DNA from: UBA1359 sp035411265
Lineage (GTDB): Bacteria; Patescibacteriota; Patescibacteriia; Patescibacteriales; Patescibacteriaceae
Direction of reading: 5' to 3'
Assembly (NCBI GenBank): GCA_035411265.1
Contig: DAONSQ010000006.1
Location: 1-29,530, forward strand
Length of the DNA stretch: 29,530 nt
The notes below the pieces were generated by a model that saw only the letters and a list, made by a program, of their open reading frames with translations, did no database searches and was not told the DNA's origin. Below are positions 21,122 through 29,530 of this stretch, in pieces; within the stretch, counting starts at the first letter, position 1; each line of letters opens with the position of its first letter. The position numbers were made by a program, and so were the translations under genes.

Positions 21122-22488
21122 CTGGCAATCAACGCCAAAATTTCATCTCTTTTAGCAGCCATAATTTCAGGACTACTAGCTTCTAAATTAAGCCGTAATA
21201 ACGGTTCAGTATTGGAAGCTCGAACGTTAAACCAAAAATCAGGATAAGTAATCGTCACTCCATCTAAAAAATTAGGCTGACCATCAGCATAATGCTCAGC
21301 AATGGCTTTTATTTTAGCTGCTGGATCAATTACTCGACGGTTAATTTCGCCAGAATGATAATATTTTTTATAGGGCGCTATAAACTCAGCTAGCGTCTGG
21401 CCGCTAGCTGTTAAAGCAGTAATTAGCTTTAGAGCAATAATACCCGGGACTTCATAACAGCCATCAGCCATATTCAAAAAGAAATGGCCTGATGATTCAC
21501 CGGCAAAATAAACATCCTGTTCCAGCATGGTTGCCTTAATAAGCGAATGACCGACTCTAGCGACAACTGGTTGCCCGCCATTACTAACAATTGTGTCTTC
21601 AGTTATTTTTCCAGGACGGATATCGTAAGCAATCTTGGCGCCTGGTTTTTCAGCTAAAAATAACTTAGCCATAATCGCCCGAACAATTCCTGGCTCCAAA
21701 GGCTGGCCTAAATTATCGACAAAGAAAATTCGATCAGCGTCACCATCAGTCGCAATACCCAAGTCAGCCTGCTGGCCAATTACCATCTGGCTCAGCGGCT
21801 GAATATTTTCCGGCTTGAACGGATCAGCCTCATGGCCAGGAAAAGATCCGTCAAGCGACCAATTCATCCGAATTAAAGACAACTGAGGAAATTTAGCGAA
21901 AAGCCTTTCGAAATAAGGTCCACCCATAGCATTGGCTGGGTCCATGACAATTTTCAACGGCTGTAATGACAGATCACCCATCAAAGCTAAATCATGTTCA
22001 ATCTGTTGATCAACAATATTTTCAACCAATTGGTAGCTGCCTTCCACTGCTGCTGGCAGCAATTCGGTTTGCAAAACTAAATCTCTTAACTCAAAAAGTC
22101 CGCTATTTTCACCGACTGGCTTAGCCCGGTCACGAACGATTTTAAAACCATTATATTCTTGCGGATTGTGTGAAGCACTAACCATAATACCGCCGTCAGC
22201 CGCCAATTTAGCCGTAGCAAAATAAAAAGTCGGTGTTGAGCTAAGGCCGATATCCAAAATCTGTGCCCCAGCCGCTAATAAACCTTTAGTTAGGGCTTCG
22301 TGCAAAGCTGGTGAAGACAAACGCATATCATGACCGATAACAATAGCCAACTGGCGATCAGTCTTGAGCTCGCGTTGTCGCCACTGATAATAAGCTAGAC
22401 CAAGCTTATAGGCGAGTTCATCATCAAAGTCACGACCATAAACTCCTCTTAAATCGTAAGCCTTAAAAACATTAGCTTGTGTTTGCAT
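21118..22488 (-). CDS. manB: Phosphomannomutase/phosphoglucomutase
   Basis: This alpha-D-phosphohexomutase interconverts hexose 6- and 1-phosphates and feeds nucleotide-sugar synthesis for surface glycans. It is 456 aa with four domains. The phosphoserine is S106 in SASHNP, the Mg2+ loop is DGDADR at 248-253, the sugar-binding loop is GESSGHFF from 330, and the C-terminal phosphate-binding segment is RASNTEPLLRLNLEA. The N-terminal FKAYDLRGVYG is also typical. It lies 4 nt after the bactofilin-like gene, so both are transcribed from the promoter at 23660-23688. The mannose/glucose preference cannot be read from the sequence. Confidence 0.96.
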   Translation of the reverse strand: MQTQANVFKAYDLRGVYGRDFDDELAYKLGLAYYQWRQRELKTDRQLAIVIGHDMRLSSPALHEALTKGLLAAGAQILDIGLSSTPTFYFATAKLAADGGIMVSASHNPQEYNGFKIVRDRAKPVGENSGLFELRDLVLQTELLPAAVEGSYQLVENIVDQQIEHDLALMGDLSLQPLKIVMDPANAMGGPYFERLFAKFPQLSLIRMNWSLDGSFPGHEADPFKPENIQPLSQMVIGQQADLGIATDGDADRIFFVDNLGQPLEPGIVRAIMAKLFLAEKPGAKIAYDIRPGKITEDTIVSNGGQPVVARVGHSLIKATMLEQDVYFAGESSGHFFLNMADGCYEVPGIIALKLITALTASGQTLAEFIAPYKKYYHSGEINRRVIDPAAKIKAIAEHYADGQPNFLDGVTITYPDFWFNVRASNTEPLLRLNLEASSPEIMAAKRDEILALIAS

Positions 22489-22492
22489 AAAA

Positions 22493-23623
22493 TTATTCCA
22501 TGGTTTTTCTAAAACTGCGCCACAAAAGACCAGTTCCCCACCAAGTCGCTACAGCTCCCAGCCACCAACCAATCAAAGGTAATTTCATTAAAATCAACAA
22601 GACACTGACACCGACAATTAACGGCCAGATATTATTTTTAACGCGTGGCAATATTTTGCGGCCAAGCCAATAACCGATAACCAATTTAGCTAAATACAGC
22701 AATAACCCCCAAATAATAAAGACAATTAAGGCCAACGGCAAACCAATAACCGTAAAGATTAAGATAAAAGCACTGATTGGCATTACCATCAAAATCAACA
22801 AACCTTTTAGTGCTATTTTAATTGGTTGCTTTTCGGCTTTCTCTAATAATTCTTTAGTAGCTTGCGGCCATAGACTAATAACAATTAAACCAATAAATAG
22901 CAACATGAAAATCTGCAAAATTGTCTTCCAGATTAAACTAACCGCTGCATCTTTTTTATTAGCTTGCTTGGCTGGCCAATCTTGACGGACCACTTCACCC
23001 TTAATCTCAGCCTTATCATCAATCTTAATCTCCTCATAAGCCGTATAGCGCAAATCTTGAGCTAATTTAGCACCAGCCATCACTCGCAAACTTTCCGGCT
23101 TATTAGTTGAGGCAAAAAATCTAATTGGCGCACTATACTGGCCAGATAATTTAGCTTGGCCAAAAGCACCTAAAAAATGATTCAAATACTGGCCCTGGCT
23201 TTCCAAAAATTCACCAGCCAGCATTGTTTCACCCTTAACTTCTGTTTTTTCACCCAAGGTTACATCCGAACCGAATAGCATCAAATTCCGTTCAACTTGA
23301 TTATCCACCTTAACTCTTTCTCCCAGAGAACGAATACTACCAGAAACCTTGGCATTAATTGTCAAATCGCTAGCGGCGCAGATAACATCGCCATCAATCG
23401 GCTGATTAATAGTCACCTTGCGGCCGGCACAGATCAGATCACCCGGCAAAGGCGTATCGATAACAATTCTTTCAGCCGCGACATAAGTTGTGCCAGTCAA
23501 ACCATCATTGTTGTCAAAGGTCACTTCAGCTCCGCTACGAACCGTAAAAGCTTGAGCAACCAGCGGTAGCCATAACGCTATTATGGCTAAAATAATCCCG
23601 CCAATCTGTCTTGTCTTACCCAT
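22493..23623 (-). CDS. Bactofilin-like polymer-forming repeat protein with membrane C-terminus
   Basis: This 376-aa protein has a signal peptide cleaved near AQA (residue 25). Short beta-strand repeats at about 45-140 and 175-212 resemble the polymer-forming bactofilin beta-helix, for example GDLICAGRKVTI, GDVICAASDLTI and GSIRSLGERVKV. The C-terminal half (about 234-368) has four to five membrane helices. This arrangement is seen in membrane-anchored bactofilin-like proteins, which probably act in envelope organisation. With the signal peptide, the beta-helix would lie outside the membrane, unlike classic cytosolic bactofilins. It is first of a two-gene unit with the phosphohexomutase. Confidence 0.8.
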   Translation of the reverse strand: MGKTRQIGGIILAIIALWLPLVAQAFTVRSGAEVTFDNNDGLTGTTYVAAERIVIDTPLPGDLICAGRKVTINQPIDGDVICAASDLTINAKVSGSIRSLGERVKVDNQVERNLMLFGSDVTLGEKTEVKGETMLAGEFLESQGQYLNHFLGAFGQAKLSGQYSAPIRFFASTNKPESLRVMAGAKLAQDLRYTAYEEIKIDDKAEIKGEVVRQDWPAKQANKKDAAVSLIWKTILQIFMLLFIGLIVISLWPQATKELLEKAEKQPIKIALKGLLILMVMPISAFILIFTVIGLPLALIVFIIWGLLLYLAKLVIGYWLGRKILPRVKNNIWPLIVGVSVLLILMKLPLIGWWLGAVATWWGTGLLWRSFRKTME

Positions 23624-23659
23624 ATAATTGTGATTAAATTAGTATGCTTACTAAGTTTT

Positions 23660-23688
23660 AGTATAACATCCGTTGGAATGGATATCAA
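23660..23688 (-). promoter_or_regulatory. Promoter of the bactofilin-like/phosphomannomutase pair
   Basis: On the minus strand TTGATA (23683-23688) and TATACT (23660-23665) are separated by exactly 17 nt. The predicted start near 23653 gives a leader of about 30 nt. The promoter overlaps the first codons of elp3 (ATG at 23678) and shares bases with the plus-strand -10 candidate TATAAC at 23662-23667. Confidence 0.6.
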
Positions 23689-25267
23689 ATCAGAACAAGC
23701 TTTAATCAAGCTAATCAATAGCCAGCCACAAACCAGAGACGATCTGACAGCTTTAAAGCGCCATTACGCTGAAATATCCAGCCAGCCCATGATTAATAAC
23801 AGTCAATTATTATCAGCCTATTCTAAACTAATCACTGCCGGAAAAATCAAACCTAATGAAACTTTTCTGAAATTGCTCCGCCGCCGTTCAATCCGCACTA
23901 TGTCTGGCGTGGCTCCGGTAGCTGTCTTAACCAAACCATGGCCCTGCACTGGCAATTGTCTTTATTGTCCTCAACAAAGCGACGTTCCAACTAGCTACCT
24001 CTCCAATGAACCGGCCGTAATGCGGGCGATGCACTGCCATTACAATCCGCACAAACAGGTCAACTATCGTCTTCGTGCTCTGCTAGCCAATGGCCACCAA
24101 CCTAACAAAATTGAATTAATTGTCATTGGCGGAACCTGGTCTTATTTGCCGCTTAAATATCAATATTGGTACATTGCCAATTGCTTTGCCGCTGCCAATA
24201 CCTATGGCCATAAAGAACGCCATTATCGTCAAAACCTATCACTTGAGCAACTAAAACTAGCAGTTACCAAAGAACAAAAGATTAATGAATCAGCTCTGTA
24301 TCGAATTATCGGCTTAACCCTTGAAACCCGTCCTGATTGCCTTACCCCTGAAGAGCTGGATAATTTTCGCTTTCTCGGCTGCACTCGTGTTGAAATCGGC
24401 GTTCAAGCGATTGACGATCAGATTTTAACCCTCAATCGCCGGACTGCTACCATTGCTAGTATCACCAAAGCTACAAAATTACTGCGTGACTGGGGTTTTA
24501 AAATCACCTATCATTTTATGCCGGCTTTGCCTGGTTCAACGCCTGACCATGATATTGAAATGTATCAACAGCTTTTTGCTGACCCTCGCTTCCAACCGGA
24601 CCAGATTAAATTTTATCCCACAGTCGTTGTCAAAGGCAGCCAGCTTTATGAATGGTGGAAAAATGGCCAATATCAACCCTATAGCGACGAAGAACTAATT
24701 CGCGTTATCAGGGCTTGTAAAGAAACTACTCCAACCTATGTCCGTATCATCCGCTTAATCCGTGATATTCCAGAAGAATCAATTGAAGCCGGCAATAAAA
24801 TCACCAATCTACGGCAGATTATCCAACAGCAAGGCGTTCATTGCCAATGCATCCGTTGCCGCGAAGCTAGAGAAGCCAGTGCTGAATTAAGCCAGCTAAA
24901 ATTGATTATTAAAAAATATCCAGCTGGTGGTGGTCAAGAATATTTTATTAGCTGGGAAAGTCTTGACCAGCAAAAGCTTTTTGGTTTTTGCCGCCTGCGC
25001 TTACCACAAAATACTGAAAATAAACATTTGCATAATTGTGCCATTATCCGTGAACTACATGTTTATGGTCAGCTTCAACCAGTCGGCACCAAGGGCACAG
25101 TCCAGCATCGCGGCCTTGGCCAAAGACTGATTGCTGAAGCTGAAAAAATCGCCCAACGCCATGGCTATCCAAAAATAGCGGTTATTTCTGGAATCGGTGT
25201 CCGCAATTATTACCGTAAATTTGGCTATCGCCTCCATCATACTTATTTAATCAAGCCTGTGCTATAG
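23678..25267 (+). CDS. elp3: Elp3-type tRNA U34 carboxymethylation enzyme (radical SAM + GNAT)
   Basis: Stand-alone Elp3 uses SAM radical chemistry and acetyl-CoA to start cm5U formation at wobble U34 of tRNA. The radical-SAM cysteines are C-x3-C-x2-C in CTGNCLYC (residues 90, 94 and 97 of this start). VPTSYLSNEP and VEIGVQAIDDQIL follow, as in the family. A C-terminal acetyltransferase domain has LRELHVYG, QHRGLGQRLI and the Tyr-rich YYRKFGYRL. The frame extends upstream to an ATG at 23630, but that adds a 16-residue hydrophobic segment and would contain the promoter elements. I prefer 23678 (529 aa). With TATAAC at 23662-23667 the mRNA would start only a few bases before the ATG, so it may be leaderless. 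Confidence 0.93.
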   Translation: MDIKSEQALIKLINSQPQTRDDLTALKRHYAEISSQPMINNSQLLSAYSKLITAGKIKPNETFLKLLRRRSIRTMSGVAPVAVLTKPWPCTGNCLYCPQQSDVPTSYLSNEPAVMRAMHCHYNPHKQVNYRLRALLANGHQPNKIELIVIGGTWSYLPLKYQYWYIANCFAAANTYGHKERHYRQNLSLEQLKLAVTKEQKINESALYRIIGLTLETRPDCLTPEELDNFRFLGCTRVEIGVQAIDDQILTLNRRTATIASITKATKLLRDWGFKITYHFMPALPGSTPDHDIEMYQQLFADPRFQPDQIKFYPTVVVKGSQLYEWWKNGQYQPYSDEELIRVIRACKETTPTYVRIIRLIRDIPEESIEAGNKITNLRQIIQQQGVHCQCIRCREAREASAELSQLKLIIKKYPAGGGQEYFISWESLDQQKLFGFCRLRLPQNTENKHLHNCAIIRELHVYGQLQPVGTKGTVQHRGLGQRLIAEAEKIAQRHGYPKIAVISGIGVRNYYRKFGYRLHHTYLIKPVL

Positions 25268-25268
25268 T
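25260..25268 (+). promoter_or_regulatory. Candidate extended -10 promoter for the 305-aa gene cluster
   Basis: The sequence TGCTATAGT is an extended -10 element overlapping the end of elp3. It would start transcription near 25275, 17 nt before the ATG at 25292. No good -35 is visible, so the cluster could instead be read through from elp3. Confidence 0.4.
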
Positions 25269-25291
25269 TAATTAAATAACTAAAAAAACAT

Positions 25292-26209
25292 ATGGGATAT
25301 GAAGACAGTTTATTTCGGCAAGCAGCCCAGCTTCACGAAAAAAAGCAAAGTTTCAGGGATAAAGATTTTTTAAGAAAACTGCTAGAAAGAGCTGAAGGAA
25401 TAAATAATATTGATAAAATTAACCCCAATGATTTTCGTGGCCTTTATGGCGATGAAGTTGTTGATCGCGATCTAGATTGGGTTAAAAAACAACAGCAAAA
25501 ACATCTAGAACGCAATTCCGATAGTGAGCTTTGGCACAAAAAAGTTGCTGATATTTTAGAAGCAATTTTACATCAACAAATAGAAAATAATAATTATTTT
25601 AGTGAACGGGTCCACACTATCAAAACTTGCGAGTATGATGATTTTATTAATCATATTGATTCAATCTTAGAAATTTCGAAACCTGATCAACGCACACCTG
25701 ATTATTCCGGTATTGCGCTTGATGTTACTTCTGCCAGTAATCCCAATAGCCTAAGTAAAAAAATTAATCGAATCCTTGACAGTATTGATAATAATCGTCT
25801 AGCCAAAATCAAATATTTTCAATCAGAAGAAAATAACATCCGTGGTGAATTACGCGATGTCCCATTATTTGTTATTGGTTGCGATCTAAAACACACTGAA
25901 GAACTGGCTCAATTGTGGATTAATAATAAAATGCGAGCGCTAGCTGATCATCCCATTCAAGTAATCTTACTCCAACAAATTGTAGAACAAGCTCAGCAAT
26001 TTAAAAAATATGCTGAATCAGTTGGCCAAGAAAAAATCGCTGAAATCTATGACCATATTTTAAAAGACTTTTCAGAAATCATTAAAGAACGCCGCGAAAT
26101 TTTAGATAACATCAAACAAGACCCTCAAAAAAAACGTTATATTGAAGAAGATAACGTCACCAATAATCTAAAAGATATTATCAGAGATTATGTTCAACAA
26201 AATAAATGA
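25292..26209 (+). CDS. Uncharacterised 305-aa protein, possible PD-(D/E)xK-like
   Basis: A soluble, highly charged, mostly helical protein with no signal peptide or membrane helix. Its central part (about 105-200) has an alpha/beta look. A helix with acidic residues (EYDDFINHIDSILEI, from 114) is followed by a strand ending in ALDVTSAS (142-149), then a Lys-rich helix (SLSKKINRILDSI) and a second strand LFVIGCDL. An acidic strand/hairpin plus D-V-T suggests a PD-(D/E)xK nuclease-like core. The lysine of the motif is not in its usual place, so this is weak. The C-terminal third is helical. It overlaps glyA by 20 bp and is translationally coupled to it. I cannot assign a function. Confidence 0.6.
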   Translation: MGYEDSLFRQAAQLHEKKQSFRDKDFLRKLLERAEGINNIDKINPNDFRGLYGDEVVDRDLDWVKKQQQKHLERNSDSELWHKKVADILEAILHQQIENNNYFSERVHTIKTCEYDDFINHIDSILEISKPDQRTPDYSGIALDVTSASNPNSLSKKINRILDSIDNNRLAKIKYFQSEENNIRGELRDVPLFVIGCDLKHTEELAQLWINNKMRALADHPIQVILLQQIVEQAQQFKKYAESVGQEKIAEIYDHILKDFSEIIKERREILDNIKQDPQKKRYIEEDNVTNNLKDIIRDYVQQNK

Positions 26210-27425
26210 TCCGGCTATAAATCAATTAGTCGAAGCCGAAAAAGAACGCCAAACCGATGAATTGGAATTAATCGCTTCAGAAAATTACGCTTCACCTAGC
26301 GTTTTAGCTGCTCTAGCCACCCCGTTAGCCAATAAATACAGCGAAGGCTATATTGGTAAACGCTACTATGGCGGCAATGAAATCATCGATCAAGTTGAAG
26401 CTTTAGCGATTGATCGAGCCAAACAGCTCTTTGGCGCCGAACATGTTAATATTCAACCTTTATCTGGTTCACCAGCTAATTTAGCTGTCTATTTGGCTCT
26501 ACTCGAACCTGGTGATACAGTTCTTGGACTAAGACTTGATCATGGCGGACATCTCTCTCATGGCCACCCCATCAATATCTCTGGTCGCTTATTTAAATTC
26601 GTCCAATATGAAGTTGACCCTATAACTGGTCGACTCAACATGGATCAGGTACGCGAAATTGCTCGATTAGCCAAGCCAAAATTAATTGTCGCTGGCTTTA
26701 GTGCCTATAGTCGCGAAATTGACTGGAATAATTTTCAAAATATCGCCAACGAGGTTGGCGCTTTAACCATGGCTGACATTTCTCATACCGCCGGTCTAAT
26801 TGCTGGACAGCAACTAACCAATCCAACCAATATTTTTGATGTCATTACTACCACCACTCACAAAACCTTACGCGGTCCACGTGGCGCCATGATTATGTGC
26901 AAAGAAAAATTAGCCAAAGATATTGATCGAGCTGTTTTTCCAGGTCTTCAGGGTGGTCCACATGATCATGTTACCGCCGCCAAAGCGATTGCTTTTGCTG
27001 AAGCGCTACAGCCAGAATTTAAAAATTATGCTCGACAAGTTATTGTTAACGCCCAACTACTCGCTAGCGAATTAATCAACAAAGGTTATAATATTGTTTC
27101 TGGCGGCACTGATACTCATTTGTTAGTTGTTGATTTGACTAAGCAAAACCTGGCTGGCCGCCAAGCTGAAGAAGCTTTGCAGTTAGCTGGCCTATCCGTT
27201 TCCCGCTCAACTGTTCCCGGGGATCTAAGACCACCGCTAAATCCATCTGGCATCAGAATCGGTACTGCCGCCATCACCACTCGCGGTTTTAAAGAAGCTG
27301 AGATCAAGCAAGTTGCTACTTGGCTTGATTTAGCTATCAAAAATCACGATCAAAAAGAACAGCTAATTCTCATTAAACAACAAGTAACGGCCCTGGGGCG
27401 CCGCTTACCACCACCTGGTTTATAA
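26190..27425 (+). CDS. glyA: Serine hydroxymethyltransferase
   Basis: This PLP enzyme converts serine and tetrahydrofolate to glycine and 5,10-methylene-THF. It is 411 aa, the usual length. The PLP lysine is K225 in TTTTHKTLRGPRG. LIASENYASPSVL (from 27), NKYSEGYIGKRYYGG (from 48) and ADISHTAGLIA (from 195) are canonical, as is the C-terminal GIRIGTAAITTRGF. The ATG lies inside the last codons of the preceding gene and gives a normal family N-terminus. It is followed 4 nt later by folD, so methylene-THF is made and oxidised by adjacent genes. Confidence 0.98.
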   Translation: MFNKINDPAINQLVEAEKERQTDELELIASENYASPSVLAALATPLANKYSEGYIGKRYYGGNEIIDQVEALAIDRAKQLFGAEHVNIQPLSGSPANLAVYLALLEPGDTVLGLRLDHGGHLSHGHPINISGRLFKFVQYEVDPITGRLNMDQVREIARLAKPKLIVAGFSAYSREIDWNNFQNIANEVGALTMADISHTAGLIAGQQLTNPTNIFDVITTTTHKTLRGPRGAMIMCKEKLAKDIDRAVFPGLQGGPHDHVTAAKAIAFAEALQPEFKNYARQVIVNAQLLASELINKGYNIVSGGTDTHLLVVDLTKQNLAGRQAEEALQLAGLSVSRSTVPGDLRPPLNPSGIRIGTAAITTRGFKEAEIKQVATWLDLAIKNHDQKEQLILIKQQVTALGRRLPPPGL

Positions 27426-27429
27426 AAAT

Positions 27430-28284
27430 ATGGCTCAACAATTAATTAATGGTCGCCAACTAGCCGATAAAATTAAAGATCAAATTGCTGAAACGGTTTT
27501 TGCCCTAAATGGTCAGCACCCTAATTTAGCCATTATTTTAGTTGGCGAACGACCAGATTCAGAGATTTATGTTCACCACAAACAGACTGAGGCTAAAAAA
27601 GTCGGCATTGATACCCACCTATATCAATGTCCTGAAGACATTAGCCAAGAAGAATTGTTAGCAACAATTAACTTTTTAAATCAAGATCAAGCAATTGACG
27701 GCATTCTCCTACAACTACCCTTACCCGATCATTTAAATACTGATGAATTAGTTAACGCCATTGCTATCAATAAGGATGTTGACGGCTTTACTAAAAAAAA
27801 TCTAGAAAAATTAAAAGAGAACGATCCTCAAGCTATTATCCCACCAGTTTTTGGTGTAATTCTAACAATTATTGCCGAACAACAATTTGATTTGACTGAT
27901 CAGAAAGTATTAATTGTTGGCAACGAAGGTATTTTTAGTGAAAATCTAGCTGAAATGCTAAGACAGTTTGATAGTCAAGTTGAATTGCTAAACGATATCA
28001 CGCCACAAAATCGAGCCAAGTTAGATGAAGCCAAACTATTAATTACCGCACTTGGTAAACCGCACAGTATTAAGCCAATCGATTTGCCAGAAGATTATTT
28101 AATTATTGATGTTGGTATTACTAAAAAAGACAGTAAAGTCTACGGTGATGTAGACTTATCTTCCATAAATCCACAAATTAACGGCTGGGCTACGCCAGTG
28201 CCGGGTGGTGTCGGGCCAATGACTATTGCCCTAGCTCTCAATAATACTCTCTTGCTTTATCAGCAACATCATGGATCAAACTAG
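27430..28284 (+). CDS. folD: FolD bifunctional methylene-THF dehydrogenase/cyclohydrolase
   Basis: FolD converts 5,10-methylene-THF to 10-formyl-THF for purine and formyl-Met synthesis. The 284-aa protein keeps the catalytic Tyr47 and Lys51 (YVHHK), GILLQLPLP, KDVDGF and the C-terminal TPVPGGVGPMT. Two family motifs are altered. The usual P-C-T-P-x-G is PPVFG, and the NADP loop GRSxIVGxP is replaced by GNEGIFSEN. Cofactor binding may therefore differ from standard FolD. It lies 4 nt after glyA, and its last 14 bp overlap the helicase start. Confidence 0.95.
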   Translation: MAQQLINGRQLADKIKDQIAETVFALNGQHPNLAIILVGERPDSEIYVHHKQTEAKKVGIDTHLYQCPEDISQEELLATINFLNQDQAIDGILLQLPLPDHLNTDELVNAIAINKDVDGFTKKNLEKLKENDPQAIIPPVFGVILTIIAEQQFDLTDQKVLIVGNEGIFSENLAEMLRQFDSQVELLNDITPQNRAKLDEAKLLITALGKPHSIKPIDLPEDYLIIDVGITKKDSKVYGDVDLSSINPQINGWATPVPGGVGPMTIALALNNTLLLYQQHHGSN

Positions 28285-29530
28285 TCTTTCCACCTTACTC
28301 CAGCTACATTTTGGCTTTAGCCAATTACGACCTGGCCAGGAAAAAACAATTGAACAAGTTTTAAAAGGCCAAGATTGCCTAATTATTATGCCAACTGGTG
28401 GTGGTAAATCTTTGTGCTACCAACTACCGGCCCTATTGCTACCTGGTGTTACCCTAGTTATCTCACCCCTGATTGCCTTAATGAAAGATCAGGTTGACCG
28501 CTTAAATAGTATTGGCATTCCAGCCACTTTTATTAATAGTTCAATTAGTTTAGCTGAAGCTGATCAACGGCTTCAACAAGCTATGAACGGCGGTTATCGC
28601 TTAATCTACATCGCTCCAGAAAGGTTTTATAGCCAGCAATTCCAAAAGACCATCAAGCAAGTACCAGTCAGCCTGGTAGCTGTCGACGAAGCACACTGTA
28701 TTAGCCAATGGGGCCACGATTTCCGGCCAAGCTATCTTCATTTAAAACAGTTTATCGCCACTCTAGGCCGACCGCCAGTTTTGGCCTTAACCGCCACTGC
28801 CACACCTGAAGTCCGTCAAGATATTATCAAACAACTAGAAATGAACAATCCAGTTGAACTAATAACCGGATTTGCCCGCGACAATCTTCATTTCGGTATT
28901 ATTAGTACGCCTGATGGCAATAAAAAAAATATTGTCTTAGACACCATTGAAAAAGCCCCTGAAGCTAGCGGCATTATTTATACCAGTACTCGCCACCGAG
29001 CTGATGAATTGGTTGAATTTATTACTCGCTATGGAGCATCTGCTATTGTTTATCATGCCGGCCTAACGCCCGACGAACGCCACCGTTTACAAAATCAATT
29101 CATGACTGGTGAAGCTAATATTATTGTTGCCACCAATGCTTTTGGCATGGGAATTGACAAAGCTGATTTGCGCTTTGTTATCCATTATGATATGCCAGGA
29201 ACAATTGAAGCTTATTACCAAGAAGCTGGCCGTGCTGGCCGCGATGGCCAACCCAGCTTATGCCTTCTGCTTCATAGTCCTCGTGACCGCTATTTGCAAG
29301 AATTTTTTATTGAAGGCGACAACCCTTCACTAGATTTAATTTTAGATATTTACGAATTTTTAACCAGCCACACCGACGATCATATTCTTTTAACCTACAG
29401 TGGTTTAAAAGAAAAATTAGGCCTTGATGTCCCGGATTTAGCCATTGGCACAGCGCTAAAAGTTCTCGAAAAAGAAGGTTACCTAGCTAAAAGCTATGAA
29501 AAAACCAGCCAAGCCACCTTGCAACTATTA
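28271..29530 (+). CDS. recQ: RecQ-family ATP-dependent DNA helicase (3' end outside window)
   Basis: A 3'-5' SF2 helicase for DNA repair and recombination. 420 codons are visible and the frame is open at the right edge. Walker A MPTGGGKS is at 40-47, the DEAH box is at 139-142 in AVDEAHCISQWGHDFRPSY, TATATPEVRQD is motif III, and motif VI QEAGRAGRDG is at 317-326. After the helicase core the four-cysteine zinc module of E. coli RecQ is absent. Instead there is HSPRDRYLQEFFIEGDNP and a winged-helix-like segment, so this is a zinc-less RecQ variant. The start overlaps folD by 14 bp and gives the typical RecQ N-terminus (LHFGFSQLRPGQE). Confidence 0.95.
   Translation, partial: MDQTSLSTLLQLHFGFSQLRPGQEKTIEQVLKGQDCLIIMPTGGGKSLCYQLPALLLPGVTLVISPLIALMKDQVDRLNSIGIPATFINSSISLAEADQRLQQAMNGGYRLIYIAPERFYSQQFQKTIKQVPVSLVAVDEAHCISQWGHDFRPSYLHLKQFIATLGRPPVLALTATATPEVRQDIIKQLEMNNPVELITGFARDNLHFGIISTPDGNKKNIVLDTIEKAPEASGIIYTSTRHRADELVEFITRYGASAIVYHAGLTPDERHRLQNQFMTGEANIIVATNAFGMGIDKADLRFVIHYDMPGTIEAYYQEAGRAGRDGQPSLCLLLHSPRDRYLQEFFIEGDNPSLDLILDIYEFLTSHTDDHILLTYSGLKEKLGLDVPDLAIGTALKVLEKEGYLAKSYEKTSQATLQLL

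Noticed and set aside
23630..23677. Longer N-terminus for Elp3 starting at 23630
   Set aside because: The extra 16 residues are hydrophobic, unlike Elp3, and the segment contains the -10 elements of both divergent promoters.

Overview
The window looks like a chromosomal segment of a Patescibacteria/CPR bacterium, probably a parcubacterial lineage (possibly the ABY1 group). This is an inference from gene content, not a placement. The supporting signs are a stand-alone bacterial Elp3, small VirB2-like two-TM envelope proteins, a bactofilin-like membrane protein, a GIGTT-repeat surface protein, tightly packed genes with many 1-30 nt gaps or short overlaps, and a near absence of Shine-Dalgarno sequences. 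UGA behaves as a stop codon. No insertion sequence, prophage module, CRISPR array or rRNA is visible.

Region 1 (1-4402, minus strand). The 5' part of a large secreted repeat protein runs off the left edge. Upstream of it lie a terminator and the groES-groEL heat-shock operon, preceded by a near-consensus sigma70 promoter and a CIRCE-type inverted repeat.

Region 2 (4435-16082, minus strand). Fourteen co-directional genes have gaps of at most 30 nt. In transcription order they are a Wzx-like flippase, a GT-B glycosyltransferase, a RluD-type pseudouridine synthase, a CMP-kinase-like enzyme, GAPDH, an AtpZ/AtpI-like protein and the F1Fo ATP synthase genes atpB-E-F-H-A-G-D-C. The c subunit has two membrane carboxylates (E25 and E58) and the E-S-T-x-x-Y pattern of Na+-binding c-rings. 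The gamma subunit carries an insertion of about 45 residues where chloroplast and cyanobacterial gamma subunits have their regulatory insertion.

Region 3 (16087-19672). Three small VirB2/TrbC-like proteins, two with Cys-rich extracytoplasmic parts, are followed by an unusual 567-aa protein. That protein looks like a dipeptidyl-peptidase III (M49)-related fold that has lost its zinc ligands, and it is the only gene here with a canonical Shine-Dalgarno. Next comes tRNA-Glu(UUC) with its own promoter and a UUCG-tetraloop terminator.

Region 4 (19703-29530). tsaD and a 98-aa orphan (plus strand) converge on a phosphomannomutase and bactofilin-like pair (minus strand). These diverge from elp3. A plus-strand cluster then holds an uncharacterised 305-aa protein, glyA, folD and a RecQ-family helicase that runs off the right edge. 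glyA and folD form the serine/folate one-carbon pair, while TsaD, Elp3 and the RluD-type enzyme all modify RNA. No intergenic stretch exceeds 300 bases. The longest, 19499-19757, holds the tRNA and its signals.
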